From contig JAGBDZ010000105.1 in assembly GCA_017937215.1 (NCBI GenBank), positions 1 through 34,337 on the forward strand: a stretch of DNA of 34,337 bases, written 5' to 3'. The translations under genes and the position numbers were made by a program. The notes below the pieces were generated by a model, which saw nothing but the letters and a program-made list of their open reading frames with translations, was not told the origin of the DNA and did no database searches. Below, piece after piece: positions 14,895 to 22,777 of this stretch. Within the stretch, counting starts at the first letter, position 1; each line of letters opens with the position of its first letter. The stretch comes from Akkermansia sp. (lineage in GTDB: Bacteria > Verrucomicrobiota > Verrucomicrobiia > Verrucomicrobiales > Akkermansiaceae).

Positions 14895-17039
14895 ATGAAA
14901 CACATCATGACAATGCTGGGCGCGCTGGCGCTCATGAGCGGCACCGCCCTGGCTCAGGATGCGGCTGCTGCCCCGGCGCAGAACGTGCTTCCCCTCTGGG
15001 AAATGATTGTCTTCTGCGTGGTTGTGGTCGGCGTTATCGGCCTGGGTATCTGGAAATCCGGTGATTCCGGAGAATCCACCGAAGAGAAGAAGGAAAAAGG
15101 CGCAGCCGATTACTTCCTGGCCGGTCGCGGTCTGAGCTGGTGGCTGGTGGGCTTCTCCCTGCTGGCTGCCAATATCTCCACGGAGCAGTTCGTGGGCATG
15201 AGCGGTCAGTCTGCCGACTGGCTGGGCCTGGCCATTGCCGGTTATGAATGGCTGGCGGCCATCGTGCTGGTCATCGTGGCCTTCACCTTCCTGCCCATGC
15301 TGCTGAAGCGCGGTGTATTCACCATTCCCCAGTTCCTGGAGGAGCGCTACAACGGCGTGGCCCGCGTGATTATGGCTCTGGTGAACCTGCTGATTCTGGT
15401 GGGTGTGCCCACCGCCGCTGTGATTTATGCCGGTGCCAGCGTGGTTTCCGTGTACTTTGATCTTTCCGTGCCGACCGGCTGTCTCATCATCGCCGGTGCC
15501 GCCACGGTGTATGTGTACGTGGGTGGTCTGAAGGCCTGCGCCTGGACCGACCTCATCTGGGGTGCTGCCCTCATCGTGGGTGGCGGTGTGGTGGCCTACT
15601 TCGCCATCATGGCCCTGGGTGCCTATCCGACTGTGCCCGAGAGCGTGGTGGCAACCGCTACCACCACCGCCAACACCGGCGCTGATGCCCTGGCTTCCAC
15701 CGGTTCTCAGTTCTGCGACGGCCTGAGCCGCATGATGAACCTGAACGCCGGTGATGTGGAAGGCGCCACCAACGGTATCGGCGGCAAGCTGCACATGATG
15801 CGCGAAAAGAGCGACCCCGTGATGCCCTGGACCGTGTACCTGCTGGGGCTGTGGATTCCCAACTTCTTCTACTGGGGGCTCAACCAGTACATCATGCAGC
15901 GCACCCTGGCTTCCAAGAGCCTGGAGGAAGGCCAGCTGGGTATCGTGTTCGCTGCTTTCCTGAAGCTGCTCATTCCCTTCGTGGTGATTATCCCCGGTAT
16001 CCTGGCCTACAACCTGTTCCGTGGTGACCTGGCCGCCAAGGCTGATTCCAACTCCGCCGCCATTGTGCAGGCCGCCGAGGCTACCGGCAAGAAGGTGATT
16101 TACGACATTGCCGCCAGCCGTCTCGTGCGCGAGGATGCCGCTGCTTCCTCCGTGGATTACCTCAAGAAGAACCTGGCCAACGTGGGCGCTGCCGACCAGG
16201 TGCCCGCCCTGGAGGCCAAGGCTGCTGAGCTGGCCTCCATTCCTGCCAAGGATGTGGCCGCCCGTACCGCCAAGGCCGGCGAGATTCTCGTCATCGACAA
16301 GGCCGCCACCGGTGCAGCCCGTTCCAACACCACGGAATACACCGTGACCACCACCATGGCCGCCTATCAGTATGACTACGCCTTTGCCACCCTGCTGCGC
16401 AAGCTGCTGCCGGGCACCGGCTGGGCCTGGTTCGTGCTGGCGGCTCTGTTCGGTGCAGTGGTGAGCTCCCTGGCTTCCATGCTCAACTCCGCCTCCACCC
16501 TCTTCACTATGGACCTGTACAACAAGTCCAAGGAAGTGGCCACCGGCAAGCCTGCTTCCGATAAGCAGCTCGTGGCTGTGGGTAAGGTGGCCGTGCTTGT
16601 CTGCGCCGTGATTGCCACGGTCGTGGCACCCTTCCTGGATAACCCCGCCTTCGGTGGTATCTTCACCTTCATCCAGGAGTTCCAGGGCTTCCTGAGCCCG
16701 GGTGTGCTGGCTGTGTTCCTGTTCGGTTTCTTCGTGCCCAAGTGCCCCCGCGTGTTCGGCTGGCTGGGTATCGTGATTGGCGCCGTGGCCTATGCCTCCT
16801 TCAAGTGGGTGGGCTTCCTCGGCTTCACCGATTCCTCCTTCCTCAACCGCATGGGTTACTCCCTCATCGTGGTGTGTGTGGTGGGTCTTATCCTCACCAT
16901 CGTGAACCACGTCAAGGGTGGCGAAGCTGTGGTGCTTGAGGACAAGGGCATCATCGAGATGAAGACCTCCGGCCGCGCCAAGGCCTTCGGCTGGGCTGTC
17001 ATCGCCGCCACGGTGGCCCTCTACATCCTCTTCTGGTAA
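14895..17039 (+). CDS. SGLT-type sodium/sugar symporter (SSS family) with an extra loop, 714 aa
   Basis: This inner-membrane carrier probably imports galactose or glucose with sodium. It closely follows the vSGLT pattern: FSLLAANISTEQFVGMSG (87-104), FYWGLNQYIMQRTLASK (325-341), GIVFAAFLKLL and SSLASMLNSASTLFTMD (524-540). Two oddities stand out. The N-terminus looks like a cleavable signal peptide (MSGTALAQDA) ahead of the first membrane segment. About 110 residues rich in Ala and Lys (roughly 379-489) are inserted in the loop before YQYDYAFATLLRKLLP, making the protein longer than the 550-600 aa typical of bacterial relatives. It sits 20 bp after galK, which supports galactose as substrate. 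Third-position C is strongly favoured, as in highly expressed genes. Confidence 0.92.
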   Translation: MKHIMTMLGALALMSGTALAQDAAAAPAQNVLPLWEMIVFCVVVVGVIGLGIWKSGDSGESTEEKKEKGAADYFLAGRGLSWWLVGFSLLAANISTEQFVGMSGQSADWLGLAIAGYEWLAAIVLVIVAFTFLPMLLKRGVFTIPQFLEERYNGVARVIMALVNLLILVGVPTAAVIYAGASVVSVYFDLSVPTGCLIIAGAATVYVYVGGLKACAWTDLIWGAALIVGGGVVAYFAIMALGAYPTVPESVVATATTTANTGADALASTGSQFCDGLSRMMNLNAGDVEGATNGIGGKLHMMREKSDPVMPWTVYLLGLWIPNFFYWGLNQYIMQRTLASKSLEEGQLGIVFAAFLKLLIPFVVIIPGILAYNLFRGDLAAKADSNSAAIVQAAEATGKKVIYDIAASRLVREDAAASSVDYLKKNLANVGAADQVPALEAKAAELASIPAKDVAARTAKAGEILVIDKAATGAARSNTTEYTVTTTMAAYQYDYAFATLLRKLLPGTGWAWFVLAALFGAVVSSLASMLNSASTLFTMDLYNKSKEVATGKPASDKQLVAVGKVAVLVCAVIATVVAPFLDNPAFGGIFTFIQEFQGFLSPGVLAVFLFGFFVPKCPRVFGWLGIVIGAVAYASFKWVGFLGFTDSSFLNRMGYSLIVVCVVGLILTIVNHVKGGEAVVLEDKGIIEMKTSGRAKAFGWAVIAATVALYILFW

Positions 17040-17063
17040 AACATATCTGCCAGAATAATTTTT

Positions 17064-17098
17064 CCCCCGCATTCTGCAAGGAGTGCGGGGGATTTGTT
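17064..17098 (+). terminator. Terminator of the galK operon
   Basis: An 8-bp stem CCCCCGCA/TGCGGGGG (17064-17071/17084-17091) is followed by ATTTGTT, 25 bp past the symporter stop. The T-run is short. Confidence 0.6.
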
Positions 17099-17103
17099 CT
17101 GCC

Positions 17104-17150
17104 CGATAAATGGGTAGTAGTTGTTCTCGGGGTACGGGACTTCAGTCCCG
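17104..17150. repeat. Partial intergenic repeat fragment
   Basis: CGATAAATGGG (17104-17114) matches the M1 module of the copy at 7991-8011, and a tight hairpin CGGGACT-TC-AGTCCCG (17135-17150) follows. No M2 end is present. The fragment lies in the gap between the symporter and xerD, which converge, and the hairpin could mark the xerD transcript end. Confidence 0.45.
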
Positions 17151-17164
17151 AAATCACGGGGGAT

Positions 17165-18082
17165 TCAAGCTTTCCGCCCTCTGGGGTGAAAAGTCTGGTG
17201 CAGGGAAACGAGGCGTTTCTGGTCCACGTGGGTATAAACCTGGGTGGTGGAAAGGCTGGCGTGGCCCAGCATATCCTGAATGACGCGCAGGTCGGCGCCG
17301 TTTTCCAGAAGATGGGTGGCAAAGGAATGGCGCAGAATGTGCGGGTATACATTCTCGGGCAATCCGGCGGCGCGGGCTCGTTCCTTGATAATCTGTCGGA
17401 TGCGGTCGCGGGTAAGTTTCTCACCGCGGTTGGAAAGGAAAAGGGTGTTACCGGCTCGCCGGCCGTTGCGCAGGAGTTTCGGGCGACCGTGCTCCAGGTA
17501 GCTGCGCAGGGCTTTGGCGGCTACACCGCCCAAGGGAACATAGCGGGTCTTGTTTCCCTTGCCGGTGATACGCAGGAAGTTTTCCTCCCAGTCCACCTGG
17601 TCGGCGCGCAGGTTCACCAGTTCGCTGACGCGCAGCCCGCTGCCGTATATCATTTCCAGAATGGCGCGGTCGCGTGCTCCGTAGGGTAAATCGGCGGGGT
17701 CAATGCTCTGGAGCAGGGTGTTCACTTCATCGGCCCGCAGGGTTTCGGGCAGGCGGTTGCCGGCCTTGCCACATTCCAGCAGGGCAGCGGGGTTGGTGGG
17801 GAGTTCTTTCTCCCGGGCGAGAAAGCGGAAAAACTGCCGCAGGTGCACCATGGCCACCCGGCAGGAGGACGCTGCCAGCCCGCATTCGCTGCGCAGCCAG
17901 CGGTGGTAGGCGGCCAGCAGGGGCTCATCCACATCTGCCGGGCGGTGACCATGCTCCGCGCACCAGTCTGCAAAGCGTTCCAGTGTGCGCTGCACAGAGA
18001 GCCGGTAGTTCACACTCAGCCCTCGTTCCGCTGCCAGATACAGCAGAAAGCGGTCAATCAGGCTGGGCAGGGGAGACCCCAT
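17165..18082 (-). CDS. xerD: Tyrosine recombinase XerD/XerC family, 305 aa
   Basis: This site-specific recombinase probably resolves chromosome dimers at dif. The N-terminal SAM-like core-binding domain (about 5-92) is followed by the catalytic domain with all active-site residues: Arg151 (GSGLRVSEL), Lys175 (GKGNKTR), His248 and Arg251 (HILRHSFATHLL), His274 (MLGHASLSTTQ) and the nucleophile Tyr283 (VYTHV). The length is normal. XerC and XerD are hard to separate by eye, so the symbol is a best guess. It starts 3 nt after the lipoprotein gene at 18086-18736 and should be co-transcribed with it. There is no integrase-like context such as an att site or phage genes. Confidence 0.88.
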   Translation of the reverse strand: MGSPLPSLIDRFLLYLAAERGLSVNYRLSVQRTLERFADWCAEHGHRPADVDEPLLAAYHRWLRSECGLAASSCRVAMVHLRQFFRFLAREKELPTNPAALLECGKAGNRLPETLRADEVNTLLQSIDPADLPYGARDRAILEMIYGSGLRVSELVNLRADQVDWEENFLRITGKGNKTRYVPLGGVAAKALRSYLEHGRPKLLRNGRRAGNTLFLSNRGEKLTRDRIRQIIKERARAAGLPENVYPHILRHSFATHLLENGADLRVIQDMLGHASLSTTQVYTHVDQKRLVSLHQTFHPRGRKA

Positions 18083-18085
18083 CGC

Positions 18086-18736
18086 TTATTCTTCTGCGCT
18101 GCCGGCGGGCTCGGGTAATTCTGCGGTGGGGGTAGGCAGCCCGCCATCATCCTCTACCGCCGGGGATTTCTGAAGCTCTCGGCGGCGGGCTTCAAACTCA
18201 TCCGTCTTCCGGGATTTCTTGCTCACCACCAGCACAGCGCGCCCAGTATCATTCGTCATGATTGTCTGGTCTCCATCCATGGGCTCGCTATCTGCCCAGT
18301 CTTCTACCGGCGGCAGGAAACCTGTCTCTGCCGTGGAAACGAGTTTCACCGGGTTCACAAAATCGGTCTCGCGCAGGAATCCTTTGCTGCCGTCCTCAAT
18401 CTCGACAAAGTAGTACAGACCCTCGCAGGAGATAATTCTGGCCGTGGCGGTATCGACCATGCGGCCCTGGGCTCCCTCGTAATAATCCGGGTTGCGGTTG
18501 AAGAGGAATGCTTTTCCTTGCTGCACATCCAGCGTTTCGCCATCCGCATACAGGCCTTCCTTCACATACTTGGCCCGGGCCTCAGCGCGCTTCGCTTCCA
18601 TGCCGGGCGGATCCAGCGGCGATGGCTCCTGCAGATACAGCGGCATATATTCGCCGGGGGTGGTCAGCGATTCTATGACCCCGCAGGAGGAAAACAGCGC
18701 AGCGCAGAAAAGCGAAAGGGTATACCGGTATTTCAT
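18086..18736 (-). CDS. Hypothetical lipoprotein with possible SH3-like domain, 216 aa
   Basis: The function is not recognised. A short signal peptide ends in the lipobox LFSSC (Cys18). The middle (about 85-130: GRMVDTATARIISCEGLYYFVEIEDGSKGFLRETDFV) has the rhythm of a bacterial SH3-like beta barrel, in which a residue near SKGFLRE normally follows the third strand. The tail is Pro/Glu-rich and probably disordered. It precedes xerD by 3 nt. Its promoter at 18743-18771 gives a nearly leaderless start. Confidence 0.75.
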   Translation of the reverse strand: MKYRYTLSLFCAALFSSCGVIESLTTPGEYMPLYLQEPSPLDPPGMEAKRAEARAKYVKEGLYADGETLDVQQGKAFLFNRNPDYYEGAQGRMVDTATARIISCEGLYYFVEIEDGSKGFLRETDFVNPVKLVSTAETGFLPPVEDWADSEPMDGDQTIMTNDTGRAVLVVSKKSRKTDEFEARRRELQKSPAVEDDGGLPTPTAELPEPAGSAEE

Positions 18737-18742
18737 ACCCTC

Positions 18743-18771
18743 ATCATAGCATTTCCCGCCTATGTTGACAA
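18743..18771 (-). promoter_or_regulatory. Promoter of the lipoprotein-xerD unit
   Basis: The minus strand reads TTGTCA, 17 bp, TATGAT. The ATG at 18736 is only 6 nt past the -10, so transcription should begin at or next to the start codon. Confidence 0.7.
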
Positions 18772-18908
18772 GTGTAAGCAGGAGTTATACCGGGCAGAAC
18801 GTGCCGAATAAGACAGAAAAATCCACGCTTTTCGCGCATAATTGACCATGCTGGTGCCAGAAAATAGATTTTTATTAGAAAGATTCCAAATCATGCCGCA
18901 TAATCAGC

Positions 18909-18936
18909 TTGCTTTCGTGCGGCGTTTCTGTATAGT
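18909..18936 (+). promoter_or_regulatory. Promoter of leuA
   Basis: TTGCTT and TATAGT are separated by 16 bp, and the leuA ATG is 35 nt past the -10, so this gene has a leader of about 28 nt. An imperfect inverted repeat, GCCGCA...TGCGGC (18896-18924), overlaps the -35 and could be an operator. The rest of the 235-bp gap shows no gene and no T-box or leader peptide. Confidence 0.6.
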
Positions 18937-18971
18937 GAGGATTCCGTTAACCAACAATAGAAACGTCTAGT

Positions 18972-20525
18972 ATGAGCGACAAAGTATTATTCTTCGACAC
19001 CACGCTTCGCGATGGTGAGCAGTGCCCGGGAGCTTCCATGAATCTCCGGCAGAAGCTGGAGGTAGCACGTCAGCTCGAAAAGCTAGGCGTAGATATCATC
19101 GAGGCCGGCTTCCCCTGCATTTCTGATGGCGACTTTGAGGCTGTGTTCACGATTGCGAACACGGTGAAGAAGTGCCGCATTGCCGGTCTGGCCCGCTGCG
19201 TGGAGAACGATATCCGCCGCGCTGCGGCCGCCGTGGCTCCCGCCGGTGAGCGTGGTCGCATCCACACCTTCCTGGCCACCAGCCCGCTGCACCGCGAGTT
19301 CAAACTCAAGAAGAGCAAGGAGGAAATCATCGAGATGGCCGTGGCCGGTGTGAAGCTGGCCAAGAGCCTGGTGAATGATGTGGAGTTCTCTGCCGAGGAC
19401 GCCAGCCGCACCGAGCACGACTACCTCGCCCAAGTGGTGGAGGCGGTCATCGAGGCCGGCGCCACCACGGTGAACCTGCCGGATACCGTGGGCTTCACCA
19501 CGCCGCAGGAATACATCGCCATGATTGACTACGTTGTCAAGCATGTGAAGAACATTGATAAGGCTGTCATCTCCGTGCATTGCCATAACGACATCGGCCT
19601 GGCTGTGGCCAACTCACTGGCTGCGGTGACCGCCGGTGCCCGCCAGGTGGAAGGTACCATCAACGGCATCGGCGAGCGCGCCGGTAACGCAGCTATCGAG
19701 GAAGTGGCCATGGCCCTTTCCACCCGCCCGGAGGCTTTCGGCTTTGCCGCCGGCGAGAAACCGCACAACCTGGAGACCCGCGAGATTGTGAAGACCAGCC
19801 GCGTGGTGGCCAGCATGAGCGGCCTGGCGGTGCAGCGTTCCAAAGCTATTGTGGGTGAGAATGCCTTTGCCCACAGCTCCGGCATTCACCAGCATGGCAT
19901 TCTGGCCAAGCGCGAGACCTACGAGGTAATCGATCCTGCCGAAGTAGGCTGGGGCGAGACGGAGCTTCCGCTCACCAAGCACTCCGGCCGCGCTGCCGTG
20001 AAGGCCCGCCTGGAGAAACTCGGCTATAATCTTTCCGATGCGGAAATCACCCACGTGTTCGAGCGTTTCAAGAAGGTGGGCGACAGCAAGAAGTTTGTGT
20101 ACGATGATGACCTCGCTTCCCTGGTGAATGACTCGCTGGATACCTGCGACGGCACCTGGAAGATGATTGACATCCAGTTTGTGGCCGGTTCTGCTGCGCG
20201 TCCGACGGCGACCGTGCAGCTGGAGAAGGACGGCAAGCTCTATATGGACTGCGCCATCGGCAACGGCCCGGTGAACGCCTGCTTCAAGGCTATCGACCGC
20301 ATCACTAAGAGCAAGGGTGCCCTGGTGGATTACAATGTGCGCGCTACTTCCATTGGTCAGGATGCCCTGGGTGAAGTGACGGTGAAGGTGCAGTTCGGCG
20401 CCTGCGAATGCAAGCCGGTTTCCGGCAAGGGTGCCGCTACGGACGTGATTGAAGCCTCCGCCCGCGCCTACCTGAATGCCGTGAACCGCAACATCTCGCT
20501 GGAGGCCCTGGCCGCACAAGCGTAA
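18972..20525 (+). CDS. leuA: 2-Isopropylmalate synthase LeuA, 517 aa
   Basis: LeuA condenses acetyl-CoA with 2-ketoisovalerate, the first committed step of leucine synthesis. Visible are the N-terminal DTTLRDGEQCPGASM (residues 9-23) with the metal-binding Asp, the HxH metal motif SVHCHNDIGLA, GTINGIGERAGNA, and the AFAHSSGIHQHG substrate region. A C-terminal regulatory domain (about 390-517, DIQFVAGSAARPTATVQL and GKGAATDVIEASARAYLNAVN) usually mediates leucine feedback. The length is typical of the bacterial LeuA type 1. The acetolactate synthase small subunit follows two genes downstream but has its own promoter. Confidence 0.96.
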   Translation: MSDKVLFFDTTLRDGEQCPGASMNLRQKLEVARQLEKLGVDIIEAGFPCISDGDFEAVFTIANTVKKCRIAGLARCVENDIRRAAAAVAPAGERGRIHTFLATSPLHREFKLKKSKEEIIEMAVAGVKLAKSLVNDVEFSAEDASRTEHDYLAQVVEAVIEAGATTVNLPDTVGFTTPQEYIAMIDYVVKHVKNIDKAVISVHCHNDIGLAVANSLAAVTAGARQVEGTINGIGERAGNAAIEEVAMALSTRPEAFGFAAGEKPHNLETREIVKTSRVVASMSGLAVQRSKAIVGENAFAHSSGIHQHGILAKRETYEVIDPAEVGWGETELPLTKHSGRAAVKARLEKLGYNLSDAEITHVFERFKKVGDSKKFVYDDDLASLVNDSLDTCDGTWKMIDIQFVAGSAARPTATVQLEKDGKLYMDCAIGNGPVNACFKAIDRITKSKGALVDYNVRATSIGQDALGEVTVKVQFGACECKPVSGKGAATDVIEASARAYLNAVNRNISLEALAAQA

Positions 20526-20530
20526 GGAAA

Positions 20531-20559
20531 TTGACAATTGAAAGATGCCGGTCATTGAT
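20531..20559 (+). promoter_or_regulatory. Possible promoter of pth
   Basis: A perfect TTGACA (20531-20536) lies 17 bp from ATTGAT, a poor -10, and the pth ATG is 9 nt further on. Spacing and geometry match the other units, but the -10 is weak, and pth may instead be read through from leuA. Confidence 0.35.
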
Positions 20560-20568
20560 TGACGGACC

Positions 20569-21234
20569 ATGTCTTCTGACCTCCCCATTCGCATCATCGT
20601 CGGCCTGGGAAACCCAGGCCGCGATTATGCTGAGACCCGGCACAACGTGGGTTTCATGGTGCTGGACCGCCTGGCGCGCCGTTTCGGCGCGGAATGGAAG
20701 CTCGATAAGGCGCGCAAAGGCGAGCTGGCTGCCGGGCCGGGCGTGCTGCTCATCAAGCCGCAGACTTTCATGAACTGCAGCGGGGAATGCGTGGGGCCCA
20801 TCATGCGCTACTACAAGTTCGACCCGGCGCAGGTGCTGGTTATTTACGATGATATCTCCTTCCCCGTGGGCGCCATGCGCCTGCGGGCAGGGGGCTCCGC
20901 CGGCGGTCACAATGGCATGAAATCCCTCATTGCCCACCTGGGCGGTGAGAAGTTTCCGCGTCTGCGCGTGGGCATTGGTGCCCCCGGGCAGAAGGAAATG
21001 GTGGGCCATGTGCTCGGCAAGTTTGCACCGGATGAACGCCCGCTGCTGGAGGAATGCCTGGCAAAGGCAGAGGCGGCCACCGTGCTCATGCTGCAGGAGG
21101 GCTTCCAGTCTGCCGCCAACAAGTTCAACGTGAAAAAGGAAAAGAAGCCTCGCAGGAAGCCTGAGCCCCAGCCTGAAACGCCCACCCCGGAGGCAGGGCA
21201 GGAGCCACAGGTGAGCTCGGTGAACGATAATTGA
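20569..21234 (+). CDS. pth: Peptidyl-tRNA hydrolase Pth, 221 aa
   Basis: Pth recycles peptidyl-tRNA released from stalled ribosomes. The family start RIIVGLGNPGRDYAETRHNVGFM (8-30) carries the catalytic His25. QTFMNCSGECV, YDDISFPVGAMRLRAGGSAGGHNG and FPRLRVGIG follow in the normal order. The core ends near residue 190. A tail of about 30 residues, KKEKKPRRKPEP and then Pro/Glu/Thr-rich sequence, extends beyond the usual length and is probably disordered. The gene lies 43 bp after leuA. Confidence 0.95.
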   Translation: MSSDLPIRIIVGLGNPGRDYAETRHNVGFMVLDRLARRFGAEWKLDKARKGELAAGPGVLLIKPQTFMNCSGECVGPIMRYYKFDPAQVLVIYDDISFPVGAMRLRAGGSAGGHNGMKSLIAHLGGEKFPRLRVGIGAPGQKEMVGHVLGKFAPDERPLLEECLAKAEAATVLMLQEGFQSAANKFNVKKEKKPRRKPEPQPETPTPEAGQEPQVSSVNDN

Positions 21235-21299
21235 AAAATCCCGAATCCCCAAACCGGACACCTGCGATAAAATACTGCGTCTGCGGAAGCAGTTACTGC

Positions 21300-21328
21300 T
21301 TGACGCGGCGCGGTGAATCGGGTATTCT
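21300..21328 (+). promoter_or_regulatory. Promoter of the acetolactate synthase small subunit
   Basis: TTGACG, 17 bp, TATTCT. The ATG at 21356 lies 27 nt past the -10, so a leader of about 20 nt is expected. Confidence 0.65.
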
Positions 21329-21355
21329 CTAACGCGATTACACCCCCTACACATT

Positions 21356-21847
21356 ATGCCGACTGACAAACCGATTAATACAATCTCCGTGCTCGTGGAA
21401 AACAAGTTTGGTGTGCTTTCCCGCGTAGCAGGCCTGTTCTCCGGTCGCGGCTATAACATTCACTCCCTCAACGTGGCCCCTTGCGAGGACCCCAAGTTCT
21501 CCCGCATGACCATCGATGTGAAGGAAGACAATGAGAAGCTGGACCAGGTTATCAAGCAGCTCAGCAAGCTCGTGAATGTGGTAGAGGTAATCGACTACCG
21601 CAACGCTCCCACGGTCTACCGCGAAATCATCCTGGTGCGCGTGCGCTTCGGCCAGAACAAGACGGAGATTCTGCAGCTTTGCGACATGTTCCGCGCCCAG
21701 GTCATCGACGCCACCCGCGAGATGCTTACCATCGAGATTTCCGGCAGCTCGTTCCGCCTGAACCGCTTCCTGGATCTCATGAGCGATTATGATGTGGACA
21801 TGGTGACGCGCTCCGGCAAGATCGCCGTGGTGAAGCCCCGCGATTAA
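21356..21847 (+). CDS. ilvN: Acetolactate synthase small (regulatory) subunit, 163 aa
   Basis: This subunit activates the catalytic acetolactate synthase subunit and confers valine feedback in branched-chain amino acid synthesis. The N-terminal ACT domain reads TISVLVENKFGVLSRVAGLFSGRGYNIHSLNVAP, followed by SRMTIDV and QLSKLVNVVEVID. The C-terminal domain has REIILVRV and FRAQVIDATREMLTIEISG. The length matches the IlvH/IlvN type of about 160 aa. The large subunit is not in this window. A strong terminator follows, so the gene is monocistronic. Confidence 0.95.
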   Translation: MPTDKPINTISVLVENKFGVLSRVAGLFSGRGYNIHSLNVAPCEDPKFSRMTIDVKEDNEKLDQVIKQLSKLVNVVEVIDYRNAPTVYREIILVRVRFGQNKTEILQLCDMFRAQVIDATREMLTIEISGSSFRLNRFLDLMSDYDVDMVTRSGKIAVVKPRD

Positions 21848-21875
21848 TCCCTTTCATTCATTATCTTACAACAGA

Positions 21876-21912
21876 CACCGGCAAGGTCAGGCACTTTGCC
21901 GGTGTTGCTTTT
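21876..21912 (+). terminator. Terminator of ilvN
   Basis: A 9-bp stem CACCGGCAA/TTGCCGGTG (21876-21884/21896-21904) is followed by TTGCTTTT. It ends 10 bp before the next start codon. Confidence 0.8.
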
Positions 21913-21921
21913 CATCCGACC

Positions 21922-22440
21922 ATGGCTATTGAATCCTTTGCAGAATACACTCCGCAGCTCAACGAACCCGCCTTTGTGGCCGCCAGTGCTGATATCATCG
22001 GCCGCGTGACCCTGCATCCCGGCAGCAATGTGTGGTACAACACCACCATCCGTGGCGATGTCTCCCCCATCGAAATTGGGGAGGGCTCCAACGTGCAGGA
22101 TAACTGCTGCCTGCACGTGGATTATGAGTACGGCTGCAAACTGGGCAAGTATGTGACCGTGGGCCACAGCGTGACCCTGCATGCCTGCACCGTGGAGGAT
22201 GCCTGCCTCATCGGCATGGGCGCGGTGGTGCTGGATGGCGCGGTGGTAGGCCATGGCTCCATTGTCGGCGCGCACGCTTTGGTGACCAAGGGCACCATCA
22301 TCCCGCCGCACAGTCTGGTGCTGGGTTCCCCCGCCAAAGTGGTGAAGCAACTGCCGCCCGAGGCGGAACAGGCCAACATCGACCATGCAAAGGACTACAT
22401 CCGCCTGGCTCGGGAATATGCCTCACGGCTTGTGAGATAA
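21922..22440 (+). CDS. Gamma-carbonic anhydrase family protein, 172 aa
   Basis: This is a left-handed beta-helix protein built of hexapeptide repeats. Metal and active-site positions of the gamma-carbonic anhydrase family are all present: Arg44 and Asp46 (TTIRGDVSPI), Gln59-Asp60 (NVQDN), and the three histidine ligands His65 (LHVD), His82 (VGHSV) and His87 (LHAC). The C-terminal helix HAKDYIRLAREYASRL is typical. Members may hydrate CO2 or bind acyl-CoA or other ligands, and activity cannot be inferred from the motifs alone. The start codon closely follows the ilvN terminator and I found no clear promoter. The stop codon touches the repeat region at 22441. Confidence 0.9.
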   Translation: MAIESFAEYTPQLNEPAFVAASADIIGRVTLHPGSNVWYNTTIRGDVSPIEIGEGSNVQDNCCLHVDYEYGCKLGKYVTVGHSVTLHACTVEDACLIGMGAVVLDGAVVGHGSIVGAHALVTKGTIIPPHSLVLGSPAKVVKQLPPEAEQANIDHAKDYIRLAREYASRLVR

Positions 22441-22450
22441 ATGGGAATTT

Positions 22451-22588
22451 GAATTACGAATTACGAGTTACGAATTACGAAGTAAAAAATTCCGCGGGCA
22501 TTCGCCCGCCTGTATGGAATTATTTGATGTACAATGGCGAGCCGTAAGGCTCGCGGAGCTGACAATTCGTAATTCGTAATTCGTAATT
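22451..22588. repeat. Palindromic element with AATTACG heptamer arms
   Basis: The left arm (22451-22480) is about four tandem copies of a TTACGAA heptamer. The right arm (22564-22588) has the inverse AATTCGT repeated three times. Between them lie two perfect small hairpins, GCGGGC/GCCCGC (22494-22499/22504-22509) and GCGAGCC/GGCTCGC (22537-22543/22548-22554). The whole can fold into one large cruciform. Low-complexity arms of this kind mark dispersed non-coding repeats. No gene is supported here. Confidence 0.75.
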
Positions 22589-22598
22589 TTGTCGGAAC

Positions 22599-22709
22599 GA
22601 CAAACATCAATTTACCGAGATGAGGGGGCTTCTTCCAGAGCGCTTTTTGGAAGGACTTGGATTTATGGGCACTTGCATCTCTCAGGAAAAATCTTTGGGA
22701 CACATGTGG
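22599..22709 (+). repeat. M1/M2 intergenic repeat, long form
   Basis: M1 (22599-22619, ATCAATTTACCGAG) and M2 (22687-22709, AAATCTTTGGGACACATGTG) are separated by about 67 bases, as in the long copy at 7926-8011. A small hairpin, TTTGTC/GACAAA, precedes M1. The M2 end lies 29 bp upstream of the -35 of the next promoter and points toward it. Together with 22451-22588 this accounts for the 337-bp gap without a gene. Confidence 0.7.
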
Positions 22710-22738
22710 ATTTGCCCTGGGCACATACCTGATTGAAC

Positions 22739-22767
22739 TTGCATCCGGTAGGGTGTTTTGGTATAAT
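22739..22767 (+). promoter_or_regulatory. Promoter of the small polyglutamine lipoprotein
   Basis: TTGCAT, 17 bp and a perfect TATAAT precede the ATG (22778) by 10 nt. Confidence 0.75.
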
Positions 22768-22777
22768 CGCCCTTGCA

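Noticed and set aside
14865..17072. 735-codon minus-strand open frame opposite the sugar symporter
   Set aside because: The translation is a His/Gly/Gln-rich string without domains. It exists because the strongly biased codons of the symporter avoid stops on the other strand.
17165..18082. Tyrosine recombinase as evidence of a mobile element or integron
   Set aside because: It has the length and motifs of housekeeping XerC/XerD, sits in an operon with a lipoprotein, and has no att repeats, cassettes or phage genes around it.
18737..18971. T-box riboswitch or leader-peptide attenuator before leuA
   Set aside because: The leader is only about 28 nt and contains no leucine-rich short frame and no terminator hairpin.
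22451..22588. CRISPR-like tandem repeats
   Set aside because: The units are 7-nt heptamers without spacers, in two inverted arms, and no cas genes are present.
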